The notes under the pieces: generated by a model
What the model was told of the DNA's origin: nothing
The model's database searches: none
The model's input: the letters and a program-made list of their open reading frames with translations, nothing else
Made by a program: the position numbers and the translations under genes
Assembly: GCF_051020765.1 (NCBI RefSeq)
Contig: NC_134941.1
Coordinates: forward strand, 3,100,001 to 3,164,000
DNA: 64,000 bases
From: Lasioglossum baleicum
Lineage: Eukaryota > Arthropoda > Insecta > Hymenoptera > Halictidae
Direction of reading: 5' to 3'
Shown: piece by piece, positions 45,547-58,313 of the stretch
How the letters are laid out: each line of letters begins with the position of its first letter
Position numbering within the stretch: position 1 is the first letter of the stretch

Positions 45547-48239
45547 GTTGTCAGTAACTTCTGTTTCAAGTTTCAAGCCGTTTCCGAAATGTTACATATA
45601 GCGAAAGTTATAATGACTTGATTCATGCAGCAGAAATTTTCAATACGAGCGAAAGTTTGGGAAACGTTTCGAACAAAAGTTGTTCAGTTCAATAAGGACA
45701 ACGTGAGTGTGTAAAAATTGACCTCACAATCTATTTAACTCTTATCCGTGTCTCATATTCCCATATTAATTTGTTCTTTGATATCAAATAGGCACAACAG
45801 TAAACAATCGATGTAAATATATTATGTAGAACTTTCTCTTCGAATAAAATCCTTTTTTGAAAATGAAAAACAGTGACAAGATAAGATAAGGTTTGAAAAC
45901 AATTATTTGCATCGTCCACAGAAATAAATAAATAATAAATCAACTTGCAGAGCATATTACAGTAGTGCCTCGAGACGAATGTGCACGATATTTGTGAAAA
46001 ATGTTTCCCCACTACCTCAGAGGGTACTTTTGAGGGAATCAAACACTCGAACAAAGGCAAAACTTTTGCAAAACAAGTTTTTAATTATATGTGAAATAAT
46101 TGATCAGTAAGTAATTATATTAGAATATGTTTGTGACATTTTTCTGATTATTGCGATTATGTAGCTAGGTAACTGTTCTATTATACGAACACTCATGTTC
46201 CACTGATTTGTTCGGTTCTACAGTATTGTGAATAAAAAAAGTGAACATGATATATATAAATTGCATCTTGTTTGGTATCATTTCAATAAAAAAATGCAAC
46301 GAATATGTTGGTCACAGCGTCATAAAAAATAATTAAATACAGATAACTTTTATTATTGGATTAGTATTGCAATCGACACTAGTTTAAGTGTTTTATTTAC
46401 TCGCTACTCTTTCCTGCGTTCAGTGCTAGCGACAAGGGATACGTTACATTTTGGTGCCAAGGTTTTCACATACATATACACACATATACATAAAAGTGTA
46501 TCAAATTGATATCAAACACAGATAAGGGTTAGAAATATTAAATTAACCTAGAAATCTCTGAAGAGTTATATGTATATGCTAAAAATTATTCACACCATAT
46601 TACTAGTTTGTTGCATACGAAATATCCAATTTCGGAATGCAAATTTTATGAAGCCTTGTGTGTAACAAAAGGGGTTTTAATCTACAGGTTTATTGTATTG
46701 TACATGTCATTCGAGAAAGCTGATCTTTAAGGTGCTGTTTTCAGTTTTTTATTTACATCTCTAATTTTACTTTTAAACAAACTTCATTGTGAAAATAGTT
46801 AACATACATTATAATATCTTAATAGATACGAATAAAATTACAAGTTGATGATAGAAAAACTCAAAAATGGAGATGACAACCTTGTAAATGAGGAACTTAC
46901 AAAAGACACTTTCTAAAGATTTACAGGTGTTAACATTTCACGCAAAGCCTGCATTCTCCAAACGAAATTTAAGTTTTACCTTCATCATCGAAGTTATAGG
47001 TCATTTGAAGGTCATATTACAGTATTTTGTATGAGCTACGCGATACAACACGAAAATATGTGTAGTTATTTCTGTGGTTGTCAGGAAGAACGCAGCATAT
47101 CACATAATTTCACTTTCGAGATATTGCTGTTTAAAGTTTTGGTTACTAATGCTTTGCCATAGTATATCGGTTCAATTGCATTATGTTTTTAAGCCTCTCG
47201 AATTTATTTCCATTACTTTTTCTCTAATAAAGACGTAAATCCTACACTAATTATATAAATCTCAATTAATGCATAAATTGAAACTTTTTGAAATTGTGAC
47301 ATGCGGCGTTTTTCCTGGCAACCACAGATTTAAAGGAAGAAACATCGATAATCTAGAAAACTACGAGAAGAAACAACGTTTGAAAAACAACTCTTGATGC
47401 CATTCAAATTACACATAAAAAAGGTTTACGTTATCAAAATTAAAGAAGACGTCCCGTATATCGATCTCAAAATGAAACAATTTTCGCGATAGCAACGTTT
47501 TCATGCTTGCAAGGGTTTACGGAATATTCTCTCAGTTCCGTAAAGAAAAGCGAACCGCGTGCATACTGCATAGTCGGGCTGTGCAGTGTGATGGCTCGAA
47601 TGGTCTGCGACATAGGCGCCGGACATAAATAACGCGACATCCGAGTAAAGTGCTCCCACAGGTTTAAGAAATGGGCGGCGTGTTTATGGGTGAACGAAAT
47701 TAAAAGCAAGGGGAGGTCGACGAGGGAGCGCTGCCGCTTCTTGGCTACGCTCGGGAACATTTGTAAAACGGTGGAACATTTGTCTTGTTACTCGGCAAAT
47801 TACTGTCGACAAGTCGTGTCATGATCATTCGGAGCATCGAATGGAAAGTCAGGAAGACGGGGGCTTCCGCGATCCTTTTCTGCTGATAAAGATCTATTTT
47901 CGGAGAGTTTTGTTAGCCTGTTGCACGGTTCTTGTTCACCTCTCTGCACCCCGGAGCACCGGGGACATTGATTAATGATGCGACGTTGTACCTATGTTTA
48001 TGATCCTGGGGGAAGTCCCCAGTTTTTTGGTAGCTTAGCGTCAGCTCTGTTAACTTCCCATTAACGAAGTTATTGTGTAACTAATTTAAAGACTTGTTGT
48101 GTTTGCAATCGGCTGAGATTAACGTGTAATTAGATCACGTTGAAGTAGACAACTGGATGTTGATTAATCAAGGGATGCTCGAAATAGAACAGGATTCTTC
48201 TGGAAATTAGTCTTTCTAGACTGTTGGAAATATTTTGTA
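45547..48239. other. Intergenic with an old mariner end
   Basis: TTGTTGCATACGAAATATCC at 46610 resembles TTGTTGCGTATGAAATGTCC at 55065, both like mariner termini; no partner end was found for either. 47460-47990 is GC-richer, with a 97-codon minus-strand frame that I do not accept as a gene. Confidence 0.4.
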
Positions 48240-48880
48240 CGAGTAACTGTAACAATACAAAGGGCCTAGTTAAACAATGGTTTAAGGTTGAAAGATAACC
48301 CCCTAAAATTTTAAGTCGCTAACCCTTCGTATAAGGATGATATGAGGGTAAATACCCTTAACTGTATCATTTTTTTTCTCGGTTGTTAATTAAGATATTC
48401 GGATAAAAAAAAAACGAAAATACTCGAACTTACCTCCTTCATATCATACATTTTTTTCACCATCGTGATCAAATTATTATATTAAGGGTAGAAAAAAATC
48501 ATTTAATTTGTTAGGGGTGGGAATTGCAAGCAACCCTTCTTGATAACATTATAATAATCTTGGGGGACAAACAGTAAATTATTTTTCTTTAATGACATTT
48601 CTATGATGTCAAAATTTCTCTCATTCGGTAAAAACAAATGTCCTGATACATACTAAGAATTTATGGTCTATCAAACAACTTTCAAACACTTTCAAAATAA
48701 AAATTTGTGTCAGTCTATTAACCAGCTAATTTCCTTTTTACAAAATCTTTGTGATTTTAAATATATTAGTTACAATTTGCTTCAGAATGAAAAGATAATG
48801 TAGAAACGTAAATATTAAAATCGCAAACTTGATTTTTCTCGAAAATAGACTTAGGCTACTTTCAAAATAAACGGTTCATA
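48240..48880 (-). pseudogene. Second DUF7869-like relic
   Basis: On the minus strand near 48620-48530 a short stretch reads SGHLFLPNERNFDIIE, continuing to LLFVPQDYYNVIKK, then decays. The preceding 300 bp (48570-48880) matches 3770-4070. The SGH-FLPN-R-F-IIE plus VP-DYY-VIKK order fits the same repetitive family as the relic at 3413. The assignment is from memory. Confidence 0.5.
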
Positions 48881-48970
48881 TGTGTTACTGCGGATTATCT
48901 AATACTTTAAATGCAATAAATCAATCATTGTACAATACAATTTCCACATAAAGATATTGTTTGTCATTAT

Positions 48971-49129
48971 TAGACTGCGGATCTTTATGCAAAATAACAA
49001 ATGTTTGCATTGATTACAAGACACAGGAGCCAAATAAAAATTACACTCTTCTTAAATCTTTTTAATACCTCCACTGTTTTAAATTGTATGTACCCATTTT
49101 TGTCATAAATGTATAAAATCCGCAGTCTA
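48971..49129 (+). mobile_element. hAT-type MITE, TAGACTGCGG family, short form
   Basis: Ends TAGACTGCGGATCTTTATGC and ATAAAATCCGCAGTCTA, with a perfect 8-bp duplication GTCATTAT (48963-48970, 49130-49137). It lacks about 40 bp of the interior. Confidence 0.95.
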
Positions 49130-49137
49130 GTCATTAT

Positions 49138-50795
49138 ATCTTGTAATTATACTGGGTGCTTCTTTCATTTGCATAGTAGTGTACATAGTAGTACATACAT
49201 ATTTGTGTTGAATTGCTTTTCTGGAGCAGTGGTGTTTAGGAATTTCGGTATATCCGGGATTAGGTGAGGAGATAAAGGGATAAATAGGGTGCAGATTTCT
49301 CGAACGCGTCACGTCTGCATGTTGATGGTAATGGAGTCTCCGGAACGAAGGGTTTCGAAACTTTTTTCATTAGGCCATACGCGACTGCTTATAGGGCACC
49401 CAACTTTGAATGAAAAAGAAGAAACGCGCGAACTGTGCTGACTCAATTAACGTGTCTGAAATGAAAATGAGGGTCGTCTCCTCCGCATATTGATGGAAAG
49501 AGAAGATGTAAAAGCATCAGTTACAATTTAATGAGATTGGCGGAAGCGACGATTTTCTTTTAACGAGAACGTCTGTCTGCTCTATTTCCAGAAATCATTC
49601 TTTCCCATTGTTATTGTTGGGAGTAATTTTTCACGTTGGCATGAGTTAATCACGTTAACTTCTAGGTTGGTATAAATGTTAACTAACAAGGGCACCATTT
49701 TATTAATTTTAACACGTTCTGTGCCACGCGTACCACCTGTTTCACTTGTTCTGTAATTTTACTTTATTTAAACTCGCCCACAAAAGAATAAATGTAAGAT
49801 CCTTAATACAGAATCTTATCGCCCGAGTAATTTCGTTATTCGTAGCAGATTATATCTGCTATCGCAGCAAGAATCCCAAAATGAGGTCGTAGAAATACAA
49901 GATATCTGGCAATGATCAAAAGAAGCTCGGTACAAATGGTAAAAGGGTACACTGTAGGCAAAGCATAAGTTTAAACGTATCGAGAGATAGCGCAGGGAAC
50001 GAGTGTGTAGGATCAGTTCCGGAATTTCGCCGTTTCGAGTTTATTCTACACGGAGGACCGTTGTGACTTAACATACGATATCCCTTAGAGTATAAGCGAT
50101 ATTCCTATGTGGGGAATAGACCACGGTTCCATCCAATAATGGTAATCTGTGGCATATTATTCGTAAATAAGAATTTTCAAATGTTTAAGTCGGCCAGCAG
50201 ACAGGCGAGGCAGGGAATTCTTGGCGCGGAAAACGTCTGGGAATCGAATAGCAGTTTACTCTGATGCTAACGGAACGAGGCCGGGCCATAAATCAGAATC
50301 GGATCGAACACTTGACATCAGATTACGCTAGAACTCTGAAAAACGAACCGTAATTGCACTGAAGCGCCTCGAGAATCCGCTCTAAAACAATTTCACGCTT
50401 CACGTAACTCCTCTAACTGCTAATCGATGATTCGACATTAATACCCTGCTATTTTCATCATTAGACACTTGGTCGTAAGAATAAGTGGTAACATTTTAGG
50501 TTACAAATTAGCAGAATGCATTCAAGAAAACCTTTCTGCCGGGAATTACGGAAATACGTTCGAACGAAAATCCGTAGCGCGTTTTTAAATTACAATTAAG
50601 AGATTTATACGTAGATTTATTTAATATTTTCCATTCCGTTCCTTAAGAATCACCGAAATGCAACATTTTTGAGGCACTCTGTATTAAATTGGAGAATCGG
50701 TTCTGCAACTGTCTTGGAATTGATACAAACTTTAAAAAATAACAGTTATAGAACAAACACAGAAGTTATTAAAAAATTTGTAGGCATTTCATAAC
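49138..50795. other. Intergenic, no gene seen
   Basis: 49250-50430 is of intermediate GC. No frame is convincing, and a TTAACACGTTCTGTGCC near 49710 resembles a TTAA MITE end without a partner. Confidence 0.35.
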
Positions 50796-50966
50796 TAGAC
50801 TGTGGTGAAAAATAAAATTGTAAATGTACATTAGATGCACTTAAGAATGTTATTACATTATTTTCGACTTGTTAAGATAATTGAAAGATGAAATACATTG
50901 TCATGTAGCTTCCATTTCTTACAATCAGCTTAAAAAATTTTATTTTGCACAAAAATCCGCAGTCTA
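50796..50966 (-). mobile_element. hAT-type MITE, TAGACTGCGG family
   Basis: Ends TAGACTGTGG and AAATCCGCAGTCTA; flanks TTCATAAC/TTCATTAC match at 7 of 8. Confidence 0.85.
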
Positions 50967-51180
50967 TTCATTACAGTATTATTTAGGATAAAAGTTTTTC
51001 GTAATGGAACCAAGAATCTTTCATAAAGAAAGTTCCAAAGAAATTGAAGAGTCTTAATATTTTTAATTATCGTACAATACACACACAGCTAAAAGTTAGT
51101 GTAAAAAAATGTCTAGGAGTCATGAGAGATCCTAGTATACCAGTTAAGAGTTAAAAATTTGTTTCGTAACGCGTGATCAG

Positions 51181-51381
51181 TAGATTGCGGATCTTTATGC
51201 AAAATAAAAAATGTTTGCATTGATTGCAAGACATCGGAGTGAAATAAAAATTTCTTTCTTCTTTTAATTATCTGATTAAGCTGAAACCAATACGCTGATG
51301 TCTTCAAATCTTTTTAATATGTTCACTGCTTTAAATTGTGCTTACCCATTTTTGTCATAAATGCATAAAATCCGCAGTCTA
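51181..51381 (+). mobile_element. hAT-type MITE, TAGACTGCGG family, young copy
   Basis: Ends TAGATTGCGGATCTTTATGC and CCGCAGTCTA, with a perfect 8-bp duplication GTGATCAG (51173-51180, 51382-51389). Nearly identical to 11986-12186 over 201 bp. Confidence 0.96.
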
Positions 51382-51389
51382 GTGATCAG

Positions 51390-52148
51390 TGACTTTCATG
51401 CAGAAAAATGTCAGCGACGATGTGGCAATGTTACAAAATTCTTTTCTGGGAATGGAGGAGACTGTCAAACGATTTATTGTAATAAAGTATTCTACGTAGA
51501 TAAGGGATCTATCGGTGGGAAGCCTGGTGAACAATATGCACAAGGACTGAATATGAAAACTCGAGAACGTGATGCTCCCTTCGATCTTCTGCCTTCAGGG
51601 AAATTGACATTATCTTTGTAATAACTTCACGGTTCGCGGCATCGAACGTTATCCACATCAGGATAGCGAGTGAAAAATTGCATAAGGGTAACCGTGCGAT
51701 GTTTGAAAGTAAGATTTACATGATTTTATCTATCCACCACTATACCTTTAATAAATGAATCTACTTATAATAAAAACGATTTTGTACGATTTTTTAGTTA
51801 ACGAGACGAGAAAAATACAATCTCTTCCGAATGTATAATTTCGTAAAACAGTCTGTCCGTGGGAAATAAAATAATACAGGGCTCAATAATAAGAAGAGGT
51901 CCGGGTCTCAATATTATGGTCCAGGTATATTGTTGTACCATTTTTTTAACGAAATAGATCACACTTCAAATATCTACAATTCCTGGAGAATGGGAAATTT
52001 TATGTTCAAATACTTCTTGGATCTACTGTATACGAATCATAATCCTTTAACTTGAATAAATTAAAGATTTTCTAATTTAATATAGGATTATAGGCATATT
52101 TCCAATGTCATCCTTGACGATGTTATTTTATAAGTAAAAACAGTAGTA
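51390..52148. other. Intergenic, no gene supported
   Basis: An 86-codon frame at 51361-51621 begins inside the MITE and has no domain-like pattern, so it is not accepted. Confidence 0.35.
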
Positions 52149-52694
52149 CGGTAGAACTTGGATTATCCGAACCAATTGGGACCGAGGTGGATCACACACA
52201 GGTAATCGAACAGTTTTAAAATTACTTATTAACCCTCATGGAACCCTCATTTCACGAACTGAATTTGTTCCTCGGTGTCAAATTGAAAGAACAACGTAAA
52301 CAGTTATTTTTCGATGTTTCTTTATTCAAATCGATCTGTTAACAACAAGTTCAAACAACATTTACGATCAGTTAACGCTCACATCTTAGATTATTCGGCT
52401 GTGTTTCGCATTAGAAAAATAGAAAACACAGAGTTTTGGAATTTACCTACAAATAACAGAACAGTATAACTTATTTCGGGAAAACTTCACAAAACTTACT
52501 ATTAAATACAAAATATATGTATGTACATATGTATATGTATACGATAAACAATTTAAGTATGCATATACAATTAATGTTAACAAAACTTATTTGTTAAAGC
52601 AATCTTTAATGTTTTATCAATCGAAGACTGTCTCTTCGAAATCTGTAATTCACTGGCTCGGATAACCTAGGTTCGAATAATCCAGATTCTACTG
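52149..52694. mobile_element. pogo-like MITE, 546 bp
   Basis: Ends CGGTAGAACTTGGATTATCC and (reverse) CAGTAGAATCTGGATTATTC, with TA on both sides (52147-52148, 52695-52696). Related fragments: 32543 (CAGTAGAGCGTCAATTTTCC) and the block ending near 57770. Confidence 0.85.
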
Positions 52695-52696
52695 TA

Positions 52697-53159
52697 TTTA
52701 ACTATGTATGCGTATCAAAACAAGTTTGATGTTGGACGAGCATGAGGGATGATAGACGAGACGGTAACAGCGTCTTAACCCAAAGATGCATGTCATTGTG
52801 TGTTAATTAAATTCAAATTCTAAGGAGATTAGACGCAAACTTCAGTCTTGTGTGTTGCGCACACCACCACTCTGCGGCTGTTGATGTAAATTAGCATCTG
52901 TAAGACACAGTTTATTAACAAACTCGTTAAGCTAGAGTTTACGTTCTTTTTTCTGGATGTTTTTAGATTAAGAGACAATTATAACTTCTACAATATTTCC
53001 GTTATTTCCAATATTCTCTATTTAATTTTTAGTGCCTTTAACATTCTGTTTTTATCGTATCATTTTATAACACCTTTGTTACAAAATGTTGGAAGAAACA
53101 TAATTTACACAATATAATATAATTTACATAATTTGAACAATGTTTAAGGGCCTGCGATA
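52697..53159. other. Intergenic, no gene seen
   Basis: AT-rich, no paired repeats found. Confidence 0.35.
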
Positions 53160-53384
53160 TTTTTAAAATTACCATTTAAGCTTGATTCACGTTTAATAAC
53201 TTTTTTTCATTCAGAATAGAAAGGATTAGGTAAAACATGAAACAGTACAAAGATAAAATTAATTAAGAGCATCGGTACATTAACATTATCAGAATTATTA
53301 AATGGAGAAACAAATTTTTAGTTGGTTCGAATACTCTGTAATCGGTGCAGACAATTTTCATGTTAGATAAAGATCCTCAGTCTA
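53160..53384 (-). mobile_element. hAT-type MITE, TAGACTGCGG family, left end lost
   Basis: Right end AAAGATCCTCAGTCTA at 53384; the interior is weakly similar to other copies and the left limit is a guess. Confidence 0.5.
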
Positions 53385-54261
53385 ATAATTACAAATAATA
53401 TTATCATTCAGTAAATGTTTGGAAATATATGAACGTACGCATTTTCATCCAAAGTGAATCTTTAGTGTAAAATAAAACAGCATTTTCTGCAGAGAAAAAA
53501 GATAACAGTCGAAGTAATACCTTTTCAATTAAAAAGACACAATTGTGTCGCAGGAGTATGTAGCTGCAAACGTTATAAAAATGCTAGCTTTAAAAATATG
53601 AGTTAAATGTTATAAAAATTTTAGTTTTGCGTTGAAGAGAGTGTGGAGTTTGTGCAACGATTAATGAGAAACTGTCGAGACTCGGCAACATGACGAAACA
53701 GGCAGAGAGTGACAGACATTTAGAACTAACTAACATTAAATTGTAAGATTAGACATTGCAGTCGAAGCTATTTAAACTTGAAAATTAAACATTTCTTCCG
53801 ACCTAGAATAATTCCATTGTATATGATTTTTTTCATTTCATGGATGTGAAGTTGATACAAAATCTCATACAATACTTAAATGTGTAGTAATTGATTAGAT
53901 GGCAACATATTTAATAATGTAAACAATATTGTGAGTCATGACACAGCAATGTTTAGTGTATAAATATAAGTATAAATATAACTAATAATTAAAAATGTCT
54001 AATAGTCTGACACAGTCAAATAATTTTCTCAATATCACTTCAGTATTTCAATTCCAACTTTTTATTTCATCTTTTGATCAAATAATTCTCCACAATTCTG
54101 TTTATTTCGTGTACTAAAGAACAAGTTTAAAAGCGAATGCAGCTAAACTTTATAATCATTAAACTGCAAAAATTAGCATATCTAAATTTAATAATTAATT
54201 GCTTCAATAACCTCTCCTTGAGGTGAAATTATTTATTATTTTATTTGAACAATGTAATTAA

Positions 54262-54462
54262 TAGATTGTGGATCTTTATGAAAAATAAACATTTTCTTCG
54301 TTAATTACAAGATGCGGGCACCATATAAAAATTTCTTCGTATCTTTAACAATTGTAATAAATTCAATGTAACATATGGATGTTCTTAAATCGTCCTAATG
54401 GTTTTACTGTTTTAAATTACATCCAGCCATTTTTATCATAAATGCATAAAATCCTCAGCCTA
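54262..54462 (+). mobile_element. hAT-type MITE, TAGACTGCGG family
   Basis: Ends TAGATTGTGGATCTTTATG and ATAAAATCCTCAGCCTA, with a perfect 8-bp duplication GTAATTAA (54254-54261, 54463-54470). Confidence 0.94.
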
Positions 54463-54470
54463 GTAATTAA

Positions 54471-55665
54471 AATGAAACATTATTCAAATAAAATCTCTGA
54501 GTTACCCCTCTGACTGCTAAAGGTTAAATTATTACAACATGTATAGGAGAAAATCTACATATAAATCCTGCAGCACGTATAGGAGAAAATGGCGGTCAAT
54601 CAATGCGGAGAGAATCCCTGCGATTCGAGAATTTGTCTTGGCAATATCGTTTCGGGGCAACGTGTAATTGCATTGGCGCAGCGTTTCGGTCGCGCACAGA
54701 AAAACGATTTGTATCAAAATGGCCTGAGCGGTGTAATAGGATTTAGCAAGGAGGAGTGCTACCACCCAATTTCGTTTCGCGGTGATGGACGCGAGAAGAG
54801 ATTTACTCCATGTCGGATAAAAACAGCGAGCGAGTTCAAATATGCGCGGAGATGGGAACGGAGTACGAAGATGAAACGAGGCACCAGGTGACCCGTCGGG
54901 CATTGAGAAGTTTCGGATAAATTAGCGTCCCATCCATTCTTCGCATACAATACCGAACGCTTCTTCAATCATTTTTCATGACCACTCTACTTCCGTTTCG
55001 ATCTGATTAATAGCTTCGCGTTGGGGCATTTATCTCTTTAATTTATGCTTTCAAGTATTAGGTTGTTGCGTATGAAATGTCCGATTTTAGAATGCGACTC
55101 TTATAAATCGTTTCGATCAAGAAATGCTGTTACAGTCTATAGTTTATATTTACATTATTTTAGCGTTATTTGTGTGTTCAAGCTCATAATATAGTAGATC
55201 TTTGAATGTGTCATAACGTCAGCTATAATATTATGAAAGCAAAAATACATTTTAATATTTAACAGATCAAAATGATCCTTATTTTCTGTCGAAGAAACAT
55301 TTTTCTCGGACTTTTACATATAGAAGTTTGTAGATGTTTAAATACTGTTCAACTTTTGTTGGTAACCAGTTTTTCTCAGATTATCGGAAACCCTTGAAAA
55401 ATCGCGACAATGGAGTACTTCCACCGTAAAGCTGGAAAAAATTATTTTTATTTTATGTTGAAATAATATAATTTATTATTGTAATACTAAATATGTAGGT
55501 GACGAAACTTTTTCATAAGTAAATATTAATGGAAATATTAATTTTAAAGTGCAAAAGAGTAGCAACTTTTTCTTTTTTAGCGTTAAAGTTAGATAAATTC
55601 TTGACTAGAAGAGCTTTATCACTTTTAATCTATTTAACAATAAATCCAAATCTTATAATCTCATA
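54471..55665. other. Intergenic with GC-richer patch
   Basis: 54590-54990 is GC-richer and open in several frames on both strands (longest 123 codons, minus), without domain character. A mariner-like terminus lies at 55060. Confidence 0.35.
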
Positions 55666-56063
55666 CAGTGAACCACAGTAATATACGGACACTTTTTTAT
55701 TAGGTTGGCAACTAAATTCGCGACCTTCTGTTTCGTAATTCTGTTATTGTATCATTATAACCTCATTCAGTGACCATTCCTTTTGAATATTTATCTTTTT
55801 ATCATTGGAAAGCTCTGAATTTTGCGATTAATTTGATATAAAATACTTAATACATATAATTGACAGATCTACAAAATATATTTCTTAAATTCTTAATTTA
55901 GGCCACCACAAAAAGGTTGTAAACAACAAGTTCTAGTATTTTCTCTGTAATTCCGATTTGTTCAAAAATTTTGATCACGTCTTGTAGTAGACTTAATTGC
56001 TCTAACTTCTCAAAATATATCCAAGTTGTATATAAAGTGTCCGAATATTACTTTGGTTCACTG
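55666..56063. mobile_element. Tc1/mariner-type MITE, 398 bp
   Basis: Ends CAGTGAACCACAGTAATATA and (reverse) CAGTGAACCAAAGTAATATT are alike at 27 of 29 bases up to GGACACTT. TA precedes the left end; the right flank reads CA. Confidence 0.8.
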
Positions 56064-56557
56064 CATCTGGAATTTCAATTTTATCCGCCTTGATGTTTGA
56101 GAAGCCGTTTTAGACTATTTCAAAATTAAATATTCCCAGAACAATAGATGAGAGAAACTTTGTACCCCCGGTTCGGAACCGTGTCGAAGTAATTTGTCCG
56201 CTCTTGTTGGACATTTCAAATAACGCGTAATGCAATTACAGTGTCTTTGTAATTATGTTCTCTGATTCGTACCTACCTCTTCTGACTGCTCGTTCCAGTT
56301 TACTGTCTTATGTATAGTACCCAACGCGATTAGCTGACCACTTATGTCCTGCATTGTGTCATTTCTATTTTCCACGGTAATCTTCACTCCCGATACAATA
56401 CCGCAAGCTTGTTCATGTAATATGTAGGTTATGTTTAATCCTTATCTGCCTCTCATTTTTCCAAGATAATTTGCCCTTCGGTCTCAAATTGACATAGTAT
56501 TAAGTGTACAAATTAATTTGGAACTCCTTCCTCGTGAATATACTGATTCCTTATAAA
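56064..56557. other. Intergenic, no gene seen
   Basis: No features recognised. Confidence 0.3.
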
Positions 56558-56763
56558 TAGACAGCGGATTTTATGCATTTATGGCAAAAATGAGTAGATG
56601 TATTATAATTTAAAACAGCGAAAACATTAGAAGAATTTAAAAATACTTTCATATTATTTTCAACCTGTTAAACATATTGAGAAAGAAAATAAGTTTCTAT
56701 GTCACTAAAGTCTGTTGCAATTCCGGTGGAAAATTTTTATTTTGCATAAAGATCCGCCATCTA
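56558..56763 (-). mobile_element. hAT-type MITE, TAGACTGCGG family
   Basis: Ends TAGACAGCGG and GATCCGCCATCTA; flanks CTTATAAA/CTTATGAA match at 7 of 8. Confidence 0.88.
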
Positions 56764-56771
56764 CTTATGAA

Positions 56772-57873
56772 CAATTAATATACGCTTTATTGTCAAAAAT
56801 AATCCCCATCACCTCCTGTGCATTAACTCCACCTTAAAAATAATTACTGCATCTTTAATTCGGTTGATAAATAATTTTCATTTGAAAGAGGATTATTACT
56901 GATTGATTGTGAGCACCACGAATTAGTTTGTATATGTAATGTTCAAAAATCAATGTGATGCAAAGATAAATAATCAAGTTCGTTAATTCCTTCTTTGAAA
57001 ATGAATATCTGAAGTAAGCTGAGATTTTAATCTAAATTATCTAGTAAATATGTAATGGGTTTTTGATACAAAAAACGAATGAGTATTAAGCATTTTATGT
57101 CATTATTAGGCCTTCTCAAGGTTGAATTAAATTAATTTTTACAAAAATGTTAGCACATTTGGTTCAAAACAGGAGCTGAATGAAACTAGTTCCTAAAAAT
57201 CCTCGAATCCACGAACTGTTAAAATAATTTTGCTACTTTCCAGAGTGCTGCTTTCAAAGCGAGCACTTGTGACGTTTTTTCCTAAAAAACTAATTTTCCG
57301 AAATTAGTCTGCTCCGAGGCAAAAGTGAAAAGTTTTGGCAACTTCTTGAGCCACTGAAAAGTCCGCGAGTATTCCGAAAGGGAAGATTTATAGCTCTGAT
57401 TAGCATACAATGCATACGTAATTCGTTGATTTCCTGGGTTTAAATCGATCCCTTTCAATCCACGCAATTAATAGGGCAGGATAGGGGCTGAAAGCTCGTC
57501 GAATAAAAAATATCGACTTCAAAATTTTTATTCGTACACGATCGATATACTTTTATTTTGTATTACATATATGAATCGCATTTGCCATTATTTAGATCAA
57601 AAAGTGAAGAAAATACTTAAATACAAGAGTACTACTGATGTAATTATTAAATAAATATATTATGTAATTATAAATATACATTCAACGTTAACAAAACTGA
57701 TTTGTTAAAGTAACCTTTAACCTTTTGGAATCGAAGATTGCCTTTCGGATAATTTACGCTCTACCGTATATTAAATTTCACTTACTCAATTTTGTTATAA
57801 ATCCATAAAATCCGAAGTTTAATGATGTTTGGTCAAAATGTGGTAGCACATAAATGTTGACTATTATATAATA
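56772..57873. other. Intergenic with transposon scraps
   Basis: 57500-57560 shares the ATCGACTTCAAAATTTT...ATTCGTACAC motif with repeat A. About 57660-57770 matches the right part of the pogo-like MITE (GTTAACAAAACT, GAATCGAAGA). 57779-57822 is a right-end scrap of the hAT MITE (ATAAATCCATAAAATCCG). Confidence 0.5.
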
Positions 57874-58311
57874 TTGGGTTAGCAAGAAAGTAATTTCGAG
57901 ACTGCGGATTTTTACGCATTTATGAAGAAATTGGCTGAGTGAAATATAAAACAGCAAAGGATTAGAAAACTTCAAGAATATTGCAATGTTGTTTTTAATG
58001 TAATGAAGTCGTTAAGGGATGAAATAAATTTTTATTTTATTCCAGCTTCCCACGATCAATTAAGGCGAATGAAGAATATTTTAAATTTTATTTAAGGTAT
58101 GAAATATAGAGTCCAATTTTTTTATCCAAATAATGATCATTAATGAATAAGATATTTTCCCTTTTGTTTGATAATCTTTTACCAAGAAGAATAAATAAGA
58201 AAATATTTCATAATAAAGAAAAATATTTCATTGATGAGAGTTCATCGCTTAAATAAAGAAATTCGGTTTTTTTCACCTTAAAATATTGAAATTACTTTCT
58301 TGCTAACCCAA
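57874..58311. mobile_element. Mariner-derived MITE carrying a piece of the hAT MITE
   Basis: Ends TTGGGTTAGCAAGAAAGTAA and its exact complement, with TA at 57872-57873 and 58312-58313. From 57899 to about 58070 the interior matches the hAT MITE at 26469 (ACTGCGGATTTTTACGCATT, AAGTCGTTAAGGGATGA). Confidence 0.88.
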
Positions 58312-58313
58312 TA

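Noticed and set aside
52660..52694. GGTTCGAAT motif as a tRNA T-arm
   Set aside because: It is part of the inverted end of the pogo-like MITE; no acceptor stem or anticodon arm fits.
54532..54903. 123-codon minus-strand ORF
   Set aside because: A 100-codon frame overlaps it on the other strand; neither shows domain features, and no splice context supports them.
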